Position numbers and translations under genes: made by a program
From: Phormidium tenue FACHB-1050
GTDB lineage: Bacteria; Cyanobacteriota; Cyanobacteriia; Pseudanabaenales; Pseudanabaenaceae
Assembly: GCF_014696925.1 (NCBI RefSeq)
Contig: NZ_JACJQY010000009.1
Span: forward strand, 1-64,000
Direction of reading: 5' to 3'
DNA: 64,000 bases
Shown here: piece by piece, positions 15,692-26,080 of the stretch
How the letters are laid out: each line of letters starts with the position of its first letter
How positions within the stretch are numbered: position 1 is the stretch's first letter
Notes under the pieces: generated by a model
The model's input: the letters and a program-made list of their open reading frames with translations, nothing else
What the model was told of the DNA's origin: nothing
The model's database searches: none

Positions 15692-16264
15692 ATGGTTTTA
15701 GCAGCTACAAAGCGATATACCACAGCAGAATATTTAGCCTTAGAAGAAAAAGCGGAATTTAAGAGTGAATATATTAATGGAGAAATTATTCCGATGGCAG
15801 GTGCTTCTGCAAATCACAATATTCTGACAGGTAAGTTTCACGCTCTTCTTTTGTTAGCTTTGGAAGATCTAGAATATTCAGTCTTCATGAGCGATATGCG
15901 GCTATGGATGCCTGAATATAATCGTTATACCTATCCTGATGTGATGGTTGTCGCAGGTGAACCAGTTTTTGTTGATCAAAAACAGATGGAAGTTACTAAT
16001 CCCTGTTTGATTGTGGAAATTCTATCAAACTCCACCCAAACCTATGATCATGATAGTAAATTTCGTCAATATCGCTCTATTCCTACTTTTCAAGAATATA
16101 TTTTAGTTTATCAACATGGCTATGAAGTTGATCACTACGTCAAGGAGTCAGAGGATAGATGGGTATTGATGACCCATAAGGGAGAAGAATCTGTGATTAA
16201 ATTAACATCCATGCATTTAGAAATCAGGTTAAAAGATTTGTATAAGCGCGTGAAATTTGATTAA
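15692..16264 (+). CDS. Uma2 family endonuclease (DUF820)
   Basis: Uma2 proteins have a PD-(D/E)XK nuclease fold and are extremely numerous in cyanobacteria, with unknown function. The 190 residues have the YTTAEYLALEEKAEFKSEYINGEI opening, MRLWMP, then the active-site-like YPDVMVV and CLIVEILS, where Asp and Glu sit where expected. The family helix SKFRQYRSIPTFQEYILV follows. The ribosome site AGGAGG lies 10 bp before the ATG. It is divergent from the dynamin operon. Confidence 0.9.
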   Translation: MVLAATKRYTTAEYLALEEKAEFKSEYINGEIIPMAGASANHNILTGKFHALLLLALEDLEYSVFMSDMRLWMPEYNRYTYPDVMVVAGEPVFVDQKQMEVTNPCLIVEILSNSTQTYDHDSKFRQYRSIPTFQEYILVYQHGYEVDHYVKESEDRWVLMTHKGEESVIKLTSMHLEIRLKDLYKRVKFD

Positions 16265-16297
16265 TTTCATCCATCCAAACTACAAAATAAATTTAAT

Positions 16298-16465
16298 AAC
16301 TGATGTTACGTGGAACTCAGATGATGAACCTCTTGCTGCTAGCATAACAGGGCAACCACGGGGGGATTGCCCCTACCTGTAAATTTTAGATCTTGTAGGG
16401 GCTGCGCCCCTGTGCCAGCCCTAGACTTACGCCATCGCAAGAATTCCTTCCACGTAACATCAGTT
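16298..16465. repeat. 168-bp element with 18-bp perfect terminal inverted repeats
   Basis: AACTGATGTTACGTGGAA (16298-16315) and its exact complement (16448-16465) bracket a segment with no long ORF. Inside is a GC-rich hairpin (TGTAGGGGCTGCGCCCCTGT). AAT stands on both outer sides. It looks like a non-autonomous transposon derivative lying between the Uma2 and permease genes. Confidence 0.75.
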
Positions 16466-16529
16466 AATAACTTACACGAACTGGAAAACGTTACTATGAG
16501 TAACAATAAAGTTCTATTAAATTCTTTCA

Positions 16530-17441
16530 ATGCCTGAAGTTCTGCAATCAGTCCTGCAATCAACCATTGATGGTATCGCTGTCGGCAGCATTATTGCGCT
16601 TGCCGCAGTCGGTTTAACGCTTACCTATGGCATTCTCCGCCTTGCCAACTTTGCCCACGGGGACATCCTCACCCTCGGCGCTTACCTTGCCTTTCTTGCC
16701 AATACCACCCTCAAACTTGACATTTGGTTATCGATCGCCTTTGGCAGCATTATCTCCATCGTTCTCGTCCTAATTTGCGAAAAAATCCTCTGGCAACCGT
16801 TACGCGCCAAACGCGCCACCTCAACCACGATGATGATCGTCTCGATTGGTTTAGCATTGGTGATTCGTAATGCGATCATCCTCGTATGGGGCGCAAAACC
16901 GCAGAAGTATAATCTGCCAACTTTCCCTGCGATCGATGTGTTTGGGTTAGCAATCACGCGCAATAAAATGGTGGTAATTGTCGCCGCGATCGCGATCATC
17001 GCAGGACTTTACTATCTATTGCAAAACACCAAGATCGGTAAGGCGATGCGAGCAGTTGCCGACAATCCCGAACTAGCAAAAGTAGCGGGGATCAATGTCA
17101 ATGCGGTGATTATCTGGACATGGGTAATCGCAGGAGGCATGACTGCCTTTGGTGGCAGCATGTACGGATTGATTACTAATTTGCGCCCGAATATGGGCTG
17201 GTTCTTGATTTTGCCCATGTTTGCGGCGGTTATTTTGGGCGGGATTGGTAATCCCTATGGCGCGATCGCAGGGGCGTTAATTGTCGGTATTTCTCAAGAA
17301 GTTGCGACCACTTGTCCTGCGGCTTTGGGCGAACTACAGAAATACTGTATTGGCACAGAATATAAACTAGGCGTAGGTTTAGTAATTATGATTTTGGTAT
17401 TGCTCTTCAAACCGCAAGGATTATTTAAAGGAACGATCTAA
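16530..17441 (+). CDS. Branched-chain/neutral amino acid ABC transporter permease (LivH/NatD type)
   Basis: This is one of two membrane subunits of a HAAT-family uptake ABC transporter. The 303 residues have about eight spans. The LivH patterns GLTLTYGILRLANFAHGDILTLGAY and the EAA-like loop KIGKAMRAVADNPELAKVAGIN are both present. In cyanobacteria such a stand-alone LivH gene is often natD of the N-I neutral amino acid system, whose other genes are scattered. A urea-transport UrtB is less likely since no urt genes are near. A 46-nt perfect palindrome starts at its stop codon. Confidence 0.9.
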   Translation: MPEVLQSVLQSTIDGIAVGSIIALAAVGLTLTYGILRLANFAHGDILTLGAYLAFLANTTLKLDIWLSIAFGSIISIVLVLICEKILWQPLRAKRATSTTMMIVSIGLALVIRNAIILVWGAKPQKYNLPTFPAIDVFGLAITRNKMVVIVAAIAIIAGLYYLLQNTKIGKAMRAVADNPELAKVAGINVNAVIIWTWVIAGGMTAFGGSMYGLITNLRPNMGWFLILPMFAAVILGGIGNPYGAIAGALIVGISQEVATTCPAALGELQKYCIGTEYKLGVGLVIMILVLLFKPQGLFKGTI

Positions 17442-17486
17442 AAAGATGCGTAGGGGTAATTCATGAATTACCCCTACGCATCTTTT
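17441..17486. terminator. 46-nt perfect palindrome between convergent genes
   Basis: AAAAGATGCGTAGGGGTAAT and three further bases are mirrored exactly, ending ATCTTTT. With A-runs and T-runs on each side it suits bidirectional termination of the permease gene and the taxis operon. Confidence 0.8.
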
Positions 17487-17489
17487 GCT

Positions 17490-20447
17490 TTATTGCACCA
17501 ATTCACCTAAGCAATCAATCAACTCGCCCACAATAATTGGTTTGCTCAGATATCCATTTGCACCGAGGCTGATGGCTTTCTGGCGATGGCGATCGCCTGT
17601 GCGCGAAGTCAACATCACCACAGGGATCGTATACCAGAGGTCATGGGTACGAATAGTTTGGAGCAGATTAAATCCATTCACTCTTGGCATTTCCACATCA
17701 GAAATCACCATCGTCACCTTACCTTCAAGGCGACTCAGTACATCGATCGCTTCTTGACCATCACGACAGGCAATCACTTCAAAATCTAATTGTTTTAATA
17801 CCCGCTCCAACATATTGCGAGTAGCGATCGAATCTTCGGCAATCACAATTGTTTTGCTTACTGTTTGATTTGCCTCTGGACGAATATTTTGATTGACCTG
17901 ATTAGATATCTGCTTAGAGGCTTCATTTTTGATTTGACGGCTATTTTTTGCGTTGTTCTTTTGGACAAATACATACAAATTATCAGGAATTAAAACGGGT
18001 ACTACTTGTCCTGTCCCTAAAACGGTGCAGCCAGCTAGATAATTAGGAGTTACCACACTACGATCAAAGGGTTTCAGAATTAGTTGCCGCTCTTCAATAA
18101 GCGCATCGATCGCCACGGCGATCGGCAGATCACTACGATTGAGGATTAAACAAACTTTAGAATTTAAAGAATCACTACTTTGATAGCTATAGGGTAGAGC
18201 TTGTTTGAGATGAATCAATGGGATGAACTTTTTCCGCCAAGCTATTTCCTGCGAATTATTTGTATGGAAAATGTGGGCTTCCGCATAGGGGAAAATATCT
18301 AATACATCATTGGCAGGAATGGCAATCAGGTTTTCACCGCTCGCACAGATTAATAGGGTAATCAGACTCAACCCAAGCGGCAATCGAATCGTGAAAGTAG
18401 TTCCTTGACCTTGCAATGTCTCAACTTGAATACTGCCCCGCAACCGATTGATCAGAGATCGCACAATATCTAATCCCATCCCCCTTCCAGAGATATCACT
18501 CACAATATTGCGGGTCGAAAAATGGGGCTGGAATATAAAATTGAGAATTTCCTGACGCGGAATTTTACCAATCGGGATTTCGGCTGGACAAATATTCTTT
18601 TCGACAGCTTTTTTATAGACGCTATGAAGATTAATCCCATCACCATCATCTTGAAGAGAAATGACCACTTGGTTTCCAGCAATCGTTGCCCTTAGAGTAA
18701 GCACCGCCACTTCTGATTTGCCCAAGGACAATCTGATTTCAGGGGGTTCCACACCATGATCAAAAGCATTGATTAATAGATGATTAAGCGGTGTCTGTAA
18801 CTGCTCTAGAAGAACTTGGTCAATGAGAACATCTTCTCCGCGAATGACTAATTCAACTTGTTTGTTATAGCGTTGACAGAGCCGCTTTAGTTGTGGCAAA
18901 AACCGACTAGCAAGGGCTTTAAAAGGGACTAGACGTGATTGGGTAAGTTGAGCATAAAGGCGATCTAAATCTTGGCGTAAGTATTCAATTTCTTCACCCA
19001 AATCTCGATAGCTAAGATCTATATCAGCACGACTTTCTCGCACTCTGAGCAAAACCTCTTGCAGATTTTGGAGAGTACTATGGGAAGAAGAATATTTGTC
19101 AAGTTCTAATTGATCAAAATCTTCATCTATTACTTTTGTTTCTGATGCATGAGTTGCCAAATCCTCTGATTTAGCATCACTTTGAGAATTGTTAGTTGGG
19201 GTAGCGATCGCCAGTTGATCATAAACAGTTTGCACTTGCTCCTGTAAAGGAATCATCTGCAATACCAGAGCCTGTAAGTTTTTATTGGTTTGACCTAATT
19301 GTTGCTGTTGTCGCAACAGCCGCTCATGACGCAAAATCATCTCTGCAACTGTGTTGGTCATACTTTCAATTTGAGCCGAGGGAATCCGCAAGTAGGAAAT
19401 GGCTTCAGTTGCCGAGGCGGCGATCGCGGAGGATTCAGTTACCGTTTGAGGCGTAGCGATCGCTTTTTCTGTTGGTGATAAAGGAATTGACTGCGGGGCT
19501 AATTCCAAGACTGCTTCTGGGACTTGTACCGATGGATATAGATATTGCAAGCGTTGCGATCGCAAGCTGCTGATCACGACTTGCACTTCGGACAAGAGAC
19601 TAGCGATCGATGGTTCTTGCTGAAGATTCGCTTCAAAAGGTTCTACTATCTTAACAAGCCAATCAAGTCTTAAGGTATCGCCAAGGAGAAGACATTCATC
19701 ACAAAAATATTGTAGCTCCTCTCTAATTGTCGTTTCGGATAAGGTAGAGCTAGATAATAATTGAGTTTCTACTTTCTGAATACAGGATTCCAAATCTTTT
19801 TCTAAAGAAGATATAACAATAGAACTAATCGTTGGTTGGGGATTATTTATATCTTCATTTAGAGTATTGAGATTATTCGCAACTGATTTATTGTGAGATG
19901 CGGCAATTTGAGATGTGACTTGTAATAAACTTTGAGGTTTATTTATTAGGTTTTTAGAAGGTAAGTTTTCAGATTCTCCATAGTTTCTTTCTGGAATCCT
20001 TAATGGTTCTTTTTGCTGATCCGCGACGATCGCCAATAACGTATCTAACCTGAGCAAAAGTTCTTGATCAATCTTAATGTCAGCCAAAGTATTAGTGGGT
20101 AAACTACTCGCTTGAGCAAGTACCGCCGCTACTTCATCAATACCATTACTCAAAACTTCAGCAATCGTAGTGCGATCGCAAAATTCATGATGTTGCAATA
20201 TCTCCAATATATCTTCTAATTTATGGGCGAGTTCGCTAAGACTGCTCAATTCAGCGATCGCTGAGCCACCTTTGAGAGAGTGCGCCGCGTGCATCAGGAA
20301 AATATAATCAGGTTGTCCCGCTTGGATTTGGGCTAGCCCTTTCTGGAGATTAGCTAAATAGACAGGTGCATCTTCGCTAAGAAAGCATTGACGAGTTTCA
20401 ATCGCAATCTCATGTAAAACCTCTGGATTTAAAGTTCTCATTGGCAT
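17490..20447 (-). CDS. Hybrid CheA-type histidine kinase with C-terminal receiver
   Basis: This is the core kinase of a pilus/phototaxis-type signalling array. Domains in order: Hpt with phospho-acceptor His56 (AAHSLKGGSAIAE), a long linker with dimerisation helices (about 340-500), an HATPase (N box NAFDHGVEPP, G1 DDGDGI, G2 SGRGMGLDIVRS), a CheW-like domain, and a receiver with Asp917 (VISDVEMP) and Lys in YLSKPI. The 985 residues match PixL/PilL-like proteins. It is the last gene of the patA-cheY-cheW-mcp-cheA operon, 18 bp after the MCP. All catalytic motifs are intact, in contrast with the paralogue at 26081. Confidence 0.94.
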   Translation of the reverse strand: MPMRTLNPEVLHEIAIETRQCFLSEDAPVYLANLQKGLAQIQAGQPDYIFLMHAAHSLKGGSAIAELSSLSELAHKLEDILEILQHHEFCDRTTIAEVLSNGIDEVAAVLAQASSLPTNTLADIKIDQELLLRLDTLLAIVADQQKEPLRIPERNYGESENLPSKNLINKPQSLLQVTSQIAASHNKSVANNLNTLNEDINNPQPTISSIVISSLEKDLESCIQKVETQLLSSSTLSETTIREELQYFCDECLLLGDTLRLDWLVKIVEPFEANLQQEPSIASLLSEVQVVISSLRSQRLQYLYPSVQVPEAVLELAPQSIPLSPTEKAIATPQTVTESSAIAASATEAISYLRIPSAQIESMTNTVAEMILRHERLLRQQQQLGQTNKNLQALVLQMIPLQEQVQTVYDQLAIATPTNNSQSDAKSEDLATHASETKVIDEDFDQLELDKYSSSHSTLQNLQEVLLRVRESRADIDLSYRDLGEEIEYLRQDLDRLYAQLTQSRLVPFKALASRFLPQLKRLCQRYNKQVELVIRGEDVLIDQVLLEQLQTPLNHLLINAFDHGVEPPEIRLSLGKSEVAVLTLRATIAGNQVVISLQDDGDGINLHSVYKKAVEKNICPAEIPIGKIPRQEILNFIFQPHFSTRNIVSDISGRGMGLDIVRSLINRLRGSIQVETLQGQGTTFTIRLPLGLSLITLLICASGENLIAIPANDVLDIFPYAEAHIFHTNNSQEIAWRKKFIPLIHLKQALPYSYQSSDSLNSKVCLILNRSDLPIAVAIDALIEERQLILKPFDRSVVTPNYLAGCTVLGTGQVVPVLIPDNLYVFVQKNNAKNSRQIKNEASKQISNQVNQNIRPEANQTVSKTIVIAEDSIATRNMLERVLKQLDFEVIACRDGQEAIDVLSRLEGKVTMVISDVEMPRVNGFNLLQTIRTHDLWYTIPVVMLTSRTGDRHRQKAISLGANGYLSKPIIVGELIDCLGELVQ

Positions 20448-20464
20448 AATATGGCAAATTGCAA

Positions 20465-23266
20465 TTACTCAGATTTTTCTAGGCGGAACTGACGCACAGA
20501 TGTCTGTAGCTCATCAACCACACCCACCAATACTTGAAGTGAAGAAACTACCGTCTGCGTATCTGTTGCGGTGGATTGCGCGATCGCATTAGCATTTTCC
20601 ATAATACCATTCACCTTCTGAGAGACTTGTGTTTGCGAAATCGTACTACTAGAAATCGTCTGTAAATAGTTATCAATAGTCTGGCTCAACTCAGCTAAGT
20701 CCTTGAGGGTATCCTTAGTTTCTTCAACCGACTGTGTACCTACAACTACTTCCGCTGTACCCACTTCCATCGCTTTCAAAACTTCTGTGGTCTCATGCTG
20801 AATGTTGGTAACCAGCAATTGAATTTCTCTGGTTGCATCAGTAACTCGGTCAGCTAGTCGCCGCACCTCATCGGCAACTACGCGAAACCCCTGTCCATTT
20901 TCGCCAGCCCTTGCCGCTTCAATCGAGGCATTGAAAGCAAGTAAATTGGTCTTTTCGGAAATGCTAGAAATAATCGATACGATTTGCGAAACCTCTTGCG
21001 ATGACTCCGCTAGTTGCTTCATCTTCTTCGCTGTAGCGGCAACTGTAGACCGAATGGCTTTAATACTAACGACAGTGCGATCCATTTTTGCATCACCTTC
21101 ACGGGCGGCAATTGCAGCTCGTCTTGCCACATTCGCCGCATCTTGAGCCGATTGAGCCACCTGAGCGATCGATTGGGTATTTTGTTCTACCGCTTCTAGG
21201 GCTTGAGCAATCCCATCAGACTGGGCTAAGGATGCACTGGAAAATTTCTGCACCGAGTTTTCACTTTCCTTCGCCAGAGATTCAGCATGGATTGCTGTAG
21301 ATTTGACTTCTTCTACCAATTTCCGTAATTTACGAATCGTGGCGTTAAAAGCATCAGCGATCGATCCCACCACGCCATCAGTTACCTTGGCTTCAGCCGT
21401 TAAGTCACCTTTTTGTGCACCTTCAATTTCTAAGAGCAGATTGATAACTTCCCTTTGAAGTAATTCTTTCTCTTTGCGTTGAAGTTCTGCTTCTTGTTCT
21501 TTCAGCAGAGACTGTTGGGCTAGGGTCTGCTCAGACAGTTCGATACTATCAGCCATACTGTTAAATGATTGGGTCAATTCCCCGATTTCATCATTGGCAA
21601 ATATCTCCGCCCGCGCCTTGCGATCGCCTAACGTAAATCGTTTAGCGATCGGGGTAAGTGCCTGCACAGGCTTAGCAACAACCCGATCTAAAAATCTTGC
21701 CAACAAAATATCCAATAGAATAACAATCGCCGCCGAAATACTTAGGGAAATCCAAGTGTTTTTCAGCAAATCATTCATTTCGGTTTCAGGTGTACCACGG
21801 ACTAGAATACCGATAGGCTCATTGCCGTACATTGGTGAGCTTCCTGTATCTGTTTCGACAATTCGATTGGGAACGGCTCTAGCAGCCATTGTGTAGTAGG
21901 TATTGCCCACTAAAACTCGACCTGTCACTGTTTGTCCATTGCCCACAGCAGTTGCTCGTTTGAGTAAATCATCCGCCGCATCACCTGACATCGGCAAGTT
22001 GACATTACTTGTCTCAGAGCTAAGTTTTTCGACGGAAGTAGCGATCGCAAATTCTCCTGAAGGTTTGCGATAATAGACAGCGCTATAGCCACCTAATCCC
22101 TTTTTGCCTGTTGGCTGGATGGTTGAGGCTAGAGCTTTGACGGTATTCTCCACAATTGGTGCTTTTTGATTGACAATATCTCCTGAGATCAGGACACCAA
22201 TAATTTTCTGGGTAGCAGGATCTTTAACCGCAGTGGCTGTATAGCGAATCAGCGAATCCGTCGGCGTAAATCCATTAGGTAGTGGAGGTGCTTCCTTTTG
22301 CAGATCATCAGCACTGACAATGGCGGTCGCTTTGATTTGATTGGGATCTTTGAGAATATCGCTGACTAGGTTATTGGGATCGAAGTCTTGCCCCGCGCGA
22401 TCGCTATTGGCACTAATAATTACCTTGGCATCCGCCCCCACTAGAGTTGCATATTCAATCTTTCTTGCCTTAATCTCATTCTCAAGAATCTTTTTCACCT
22501 GTTCTTTTAATGGTGCGGGAATCGGCTGCTTACTAGCATAGGTACTTGCAGCACTAATTACCGCAGCATTATCTGATTGACCTCGAAAACCAAATCCCAT
22601 CTGGTTAATTTTGATGTTGTAGTTGATCTCCATAACCGACACTTCTGACTGCGCCTGTTTGAACAATTGATCCTGCAAAGACCTCCCAATCAAGAATGCA
22701 CCAAAACCAACTAAGGACAAAGAGAGAAATTCAGAAACTAGTAAAGCCGTAAATTGCTTCCGTCCAACGGGTAAATCATAGAACCAACTTAGAGAAGATG
22801 ATTTCGGTTTCGATTCAGCTTTAACTTTTGAAGATTTGGTAGCCTTTTTAGCCTTTGGGCCATCTTTGCGGAGAGGTGATGATTGAGCTACTGGTAATGA
22901 GGCTGGTGATGAGGAGGAAACTTGTGAATTAGCCTGTGAATTGCTTGGAGAAGATAGCGCTAGCGATCGCTTCTCGTAATCTTCATTAATTGATATTAAA
23001 TCTGCACCACTTCTTCCTTCACCCATCGCTTCGATCGCCTTACTCGCGATCGCGGCATATGTACCATCCTGATCCTGCTCAATAATTCGTTGATAAATCT
23101 CTCTAGCTGCTGTTAGATCTCCCTGACTCTCTAAGTCATAGGCTGAGAGAATCTGAGTCATTGGATCACTTGCCTGCGGTGAATTGCCATTAGCATGTCC
23201 TGTACCATTGCCATTGCCATTAGCAGACATAACCGTTGAAGCTAACGTATCGTTATTTGGTGTCAT
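20465..23266 (-). CDS. Methyl-accepting chemotaxis protein (PilJ/PixJ-like)
   Basis: The receptor has 933 residues. A cytosolic N-terminal part is rich in Asn/Gly/Ser and contains a TPR-like helix pair ([21 protein letters not shown]). A transmembrane span lies near 172-195, followed by an extracytoplasmic sensor of about 300 residues. A second span lies near 500, then HAMP ([20 protein letters not shown]) and a coiled coil. The signalling hairpin tip [39 protein letters not shown] is canonical and should bind CheW/CheA. No GAF chromophore domain is visible, so it is not a PixJ-type photoreceptor by sequence. Confidence 0.93.
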   Translation of the reverse strand: MTPNNDTLASTVMSANGNGNGTGHANGNSPQASDPMTQILSAYDLESQGDLTAAREIYQRIIEQDQDGTYAAIASKAIEAMGEGRSGADLISINEDYEKRSLALSSPSNSQANSQVSSSSPASLPVAQSSPLRKDGPKAKKATKSSKVKAESKPKSSSLSWFYDLPVGRKQFTALLVSEFLSLSLVGFGAFLIGRSLQDQLFKQAQSEVSVMEINYNIKINQMGFGFRGQSDNAAVISAASTYASKQPIPAPLKEQVKKILENEIKARKIEYATLVGADAKVIISANSDRAGQDFDPNNLVSDILKDPNQIKATAIVSADDLQKEAPPLPNGFTPTDSLIRYTATAVKDPATQKIIGVLISGDIVNQKAPIVENTVKALASTIQPTGKKGLGGYSAVYYRKPSGEFAIATSVEKLSSETSNVNLPMSGDAADDLLKRATAVGNGQTVTGRVLVGNTYYTMAARAVPNRIVETDTGSSPMYGNEPIGILVRGTPETEMNDLLKNTWISLSISAAIVILLDILLARFLDRVVAKPVQALTPIAKRFTLGDRKARAEIFANDEIGELTQSFNSMADSIELSEQTLAQQSLLKEQEAELQRKEKELLQREVINLLLEIEGAQKGDLTAEAKVTDGVVGSIADAFNATIRKLRKLVEEVKSTAIHAESLAKESENSVQKFSSASLAQSDGIAQALEAVEQNTQSIAQVAQSAQDAANVARRAAIAAREGDAKMDRTVVSIKAIRSTVAATAKKMKQLAESSQEVSQIVSIISSISEKTNLLAFNASIEAARAGENGQGFRVVADEVRRLADRVTDATREIQLLVTNIQHETTEVLKAMEVGTAEVVVGTQSVEETKDTLKDLAELSQTIDNYLQTISSSTISQTQVSQKVNGIMENANAIAQSTATDTQTVVSSLQVLVGVVDELQTSVRQFRLEKSE

Positions 23267-23318
23267 AGAGGTTATTAAAAATTATTAGAAATTATTAGAA
23301 GTGATTAAACAAATTAAA

Positions 23319-23353
23319 TTTAGGAGAATGATGCGTTGCATCATTCTCCTAAA
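23319..23353. terminator. Hairpin between the cheW-like and MCP genes
   Basis: TTTAGGAGAATGATGC pairs with its complement over 16 bp, with a GTT loop. It lies inside the operon, just after the cheW-like stop codon. It may attenuate transcription or protect the upstream mRNA, so that the front genes are expressed more than the MCP/CheA pair. Confidence 0.5.
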
Positions 23354-23359
23354 AAATCC

Positions 23360-23863
23360 CTATGCAGTCGAAATACCAACTAATTTAGAGCCCTCTTCAC
23401 TAATCCCCACATCAGGATTTAAAATCCGAAACACCTCATTAATATTGACGATTCCATAGGTATTGCCCTCGATCTTCGCTAACCCTAACAATAAAGATTT
23501 AGAACGTAGTGGTAACTTATCTGGCACAGGAAAAAGCTTTTGCGTATCAAGGGTAATAATTTCTTCCAACCCCATCACTACACAAGCAAGACGACGGATC
23601 TCGCCATCGGACAGAACCAAACGTAGGGCGATCGCTTTCATTGTTTTTGCCAAAGGCATTGGCTGAATCCCAAAGAACTTCTCCAAGTGCAAAACCCATA
23701 ACAAACTACCTCGTTGATTCGTAATACCCAACAAACAGGGATGAACGCCTGGAATAGGACTAATATCTTGAGATTGCAACTGGACAACCTCATCCACATG
23801 CTCCACTGGGATAGCAATCCGCAACAATGAGGAAACCCTAAGTCGGCAATATTCTTGAATCAT
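23360..23863 (-). CDS. CheW-like scaffold protein
   Basis: CheW proteins link receptors to CheA. From the ATG at 23863 this gives 167 residues, MIQEYCRLRVSSLLRIAIPVEHVDEVVQL onward, with the CheW strand pattern PIPGVHPCLLGITNQRGSLLWVLHLEKFFG. The reading frame is open to 23977, but the extension translates the copy of the 103-bp repeat inserted upstream, so I reject it. It sits third in the operon, between cheY and MCP, in the PixI position. Confidence 0.88.
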   Translation of the reverse strand: MIQEYCRLRVSSLLRIAIPVEHVDEVVQLQSQDISPIPGVHPCLLGITNQRGSLLWVLHLEKFFGIQPMPLAKTMKAIALRLVLSDGEIRRLACVVMGLEEIITLDTQKLFPVPDKLPLRSKSLLLGLAKIEGNTYGIVNINEVFRILNPDVGISEEGSKLVGISTA

Positions 23864-23905
23864 AGAATTATTCTTAAATAACTGACCAAAACGATTTAAC
23901 AAGTA

Positions 23906-24008
23906 ATCCCAATTCCCGAAAGTATGACTACACTTTTGAAAATTAAAAACCAAACCTAACAAGGGTTTTAAAAACATAAAATGGCTACACCATTTTATGT
24001 TTTGGTAT
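23906..24008. repeat. 103-bp MITE-like repeat, copy A2, inside the taxis operon
   Basis: It starts ATCCCAATTC, ends TTTTGGTAT, and has the same two hairpins and the same 103-bp length as A1 and A3. It separates the cheY-like stop from the cheW-like start. Confidence 0.8.
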
Positions 24009-24021
24009 GCATCGGCAATTT

Positions 24022-24387
24022 CTAATTAACATGCTGATAAACGGTGTCTAACAATTGTTTTGGCGCAAAGGGCTTGGTCAAATAAGCATTCCCTCCCTGT
24101 CTCAAAGCCCAAAACTTATCAAATTCTTGATCCTTAGAAGTACAAAAAATAATAGGAATCTGTTTGAATTCATCCTGATTACGAATGGTGCGACATAAAT
24201 CTAAACCACTTTGCCCTGGCATAATCACATCTAAAACAATCAAATTTGGTGGTGTATGATTTGATAACCATTGCCAAGCATCTTCAGCATTTCCTTGCAA
24301 AATCACATCAAAGCCAGAACGTAATAGCAAACTGGAAATAAGTTGTTGTTCTGCATGTCCATCTTCGACAACAAGTACGGTTTTCAT
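24022..24387 (-). CDS. CheY-like response regulator (PixH/PilH position)
   Basis: A single receiver of 121 residues: acidic residues E8/D9, phospho-acceptor D53 (IVLDVIMPGQSG) and K105 (YLTKPF). It is second in the operon. In related cyanobacterial loci, this protein is the short receiver that competes for phosphoryl groups with the PatA-type regulator. Confidence 0.93.
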   Translation of the reverse strand: MKTVLVVEDGHAEQQLISSLLLRSGFDVILQGNAEDAWQWLSNHTPPNLIVLDVIMPGQSGLDLCRTIRNQDEFKQIPIIFCTSKDQEFDKFWALRQGGNAYLTKPFAPKQLLDTVYQHVN

Positions 24388-24448
24388 AAAGTCTTCAATG
24401 ATTTTGGGGCTTGATTTGTGAAATTAACTGGGTGAATTCACCCAACTA

Positions 24449-25672
24449 TCAACGGCTCGAAGAGCCACCAATCGTGACATCTACATCACTACTAAGTTGA
24501 TTGCTTAGATATTTATTGTTTTGGAGGAGTCGCTGAACTTTAGTAACTAGTTTGTCGGCATTTACTGGTTTAGTCACATAATCACTTGCCCCTGCAAGCT
24601 GCGCCCTCATCCGATCAATGATGCCTTCCCTTCCTGTAAACATAACAATTGGGACATTTCGCATATGTCGTGATTGGCGCAACATTGTACAGAGTTCGTA
24701 TCCATCAATTTCTGGCATAGTAATGTCCATTAAAATCAGTGCTGGTTTTTGGCGGACTAATGAAGTCAGACAACTAGTTGGATCAGTTATCCCCAAAACC
24801 TGAAATCCAAACATTTCCAACACCATTTTGACTTGACGCTGGACTGTATGGCTATCATCAATACAGGCTATCAATGGGCCAGTGGGAGCCTGAAAAGCGA
24901 TCGCTGCACCTGTTGAGGCGGGGAAAACCTCCAAAGTTTTATTAACAATCAATGGACTCAAACAAGCTGATAACACATGAGGTTCTTTGCCAATCTGGTG
25001 ACAAATTTCGTAGATACTTAGTTTCTGCTCTAAGATATCCAACCAAACTTTCAAGCTTACATTTTGTAAGCTGATATTTGAAGATGAACTATTTTCTCCT
25101 TGAGCATTTGAGGGAACCTTGTTAGCATTTTCCCAAAAATTACTAAAGTCCTTAACTTTACTGCGATCGAGATAGATGCGCGAAAATGGAGAGGAAATGT
25201 GGGGATGGAGTTTTTGCCAAAAGCGCACATGACCAACAATCGGTTTAATTAAATCTGATAATGGTGCAGCAATTAGTACAGGCTTGATACAAACATTGGA
25301 TTCAAATTTCACATAGGCTTTAGTATGTGAAATGGCATGGATTAGTGCTTCTCTAGATAAACTGAGAAGCAATCGACGAAAATCAGTAAGGGAAAGGTTA
25401 TGCTCCAGTTGCCATTCATAGAGACTCTCATATTCTGATTTGTCTGCACTGAGTCTGGGTAATGGCAGATCTGGTTGTATTTGTTGCCAGAGTAACCCAA
25501 AGCGCTCAGGGCTAGAACCAATGGTGGTGGCAAAATATAGTCGAGAGCCACCAATATACAACTGCCAACCAATTGAGTCATCTTGCGGGATAGATATCGA
25601 TAGACATCCTGTTAGCTCTCTTTGAGCAATAACCTGCAATAACTTATAGGGATTGTTGAGACTACCTTGCAT
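24449..25672 (-). CDS. PatA/PixG-type response regulator (PATAN-REC)
   Basis: Of 407 residues, the first 250 form a PATAN/DUF4388-like region (LLQVIAQRELTGCLSISIPQ). The C-terminal receiver carries acidic residues in ACIDDSHTVQ, phospho-acceptor D316 (LILMDITMPEIDG) and Lys in YVTKPV. PatA-type regulators are the output arm of cyanobacterial motility operons, thought to act on the type IV pilus. It is the first gene of the canonical operon; about 270 bp separate it from a strong hairpin upstream. Confidence 0.92.
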   Translation of the reverse strand: MQGSLNNPYKLLQVIAQRELTGCLSISIPQDDSIGWQLYIGGSRLYFATTIGSSPERFGLLWQQIQPDLPLPRLSADKSEYESLYEWQLEHNLSLTDFRRLLLSLSREALIHAISHTKAYVKFESNVCIKPVLIAAPLSDLIKPIVGHVRFWQKLHPHISSPFSRIYLDRSKVKDFSNFWENANKVPSNAQGENSSSSNISLQNVSLKVWLDILEQKLSIYEICHQIGKEPHVLSACLSPLIVNKTLEVFPASTGAAIAFQAPTGPLIACIDDSHTVQRQVKMVLEMFGFQVLGITDPTSCLTSLVRQKPALILMDITMPEIDGYELCTMLRQSRHMRNVPIVMFTGREGIIDRMRAQLAGASDYVTKPVNADKLVTKVQRLLQNNKYLSNQLSSDVDVTIGGSSSR

Positions 25673-25876
25673 GGAATTGGAGTACTAAATTTAACTGAAT
25701 TACCAGTCAGAACTAACAGTTCCATGTAAATGGAACCTAAATCCCCGAGTATAAATACTTAGAGTATGTGTCTCGAATTCTATATTTTAGTCATTATTAT
25801 GATTACCATAAGTAAAATAAGCGGAACTATGTTGTAGTTTACACTACATATACTAGCCCCTACTATCAACACTTCA

Positions 25877-25989
25877 TACCAAAATCCAAAATCGCTACAT
25901 CATTTTAGATTTTATGTTCTAAGGGTTCCACAATTCAATCAAGAACCAGATTTTTGATTAGACAACTTCGTTGTCTAATCAAAAATCTG
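25877..25989. repeat. Decayed family-A piece and a strong hairpin
   Basis: ATACCAAAATCCAAAATCGC at 25877 and the following ATTTTAGATTTTATGTTCTAAGG look like a degenerate half of the 103-bp repeat in reverse. At 25947-25989 CAGATTTTTGATTAGACAAC pairs perfectly with its complement over a TTC loop. The rest of 25673-26080 holds no gene, only the presumed promoter of the PatA operon. Confidence 0.5.
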
Positions 25990-26026
25990 ACTCTCTATTT
26001 TACTGAAAAAACATGAAGCCATACTT

Positions 26027-26073
26027 ACTAAAATAAAAGTGACGGAGCTTCGCTCCGTCACTTTTATTTTAGT
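26027..26073 (-). terminator. Strong hairpin after the second CheA gene
   Basis: ACTAAAATAAAAGTGACGGAGC and its complement form a 22-bp perfect stem with a 3-nt loop, 8 bp beyond the stop codon of the CheA-like gene. This makes the MCP/CheA pair a transcription unit separate from the PatA operon. Confidence 0.7.
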
Positions 26074-26080
26074 AGAAAAA

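Noticed and set aside
23864-23977. N-terminal extension of the CheW-like protein
   Set aside because: The extra codons translate the 103-bp repeat A2, whose other copies are non-coding; ATG 23863 gives the normal CheW start.
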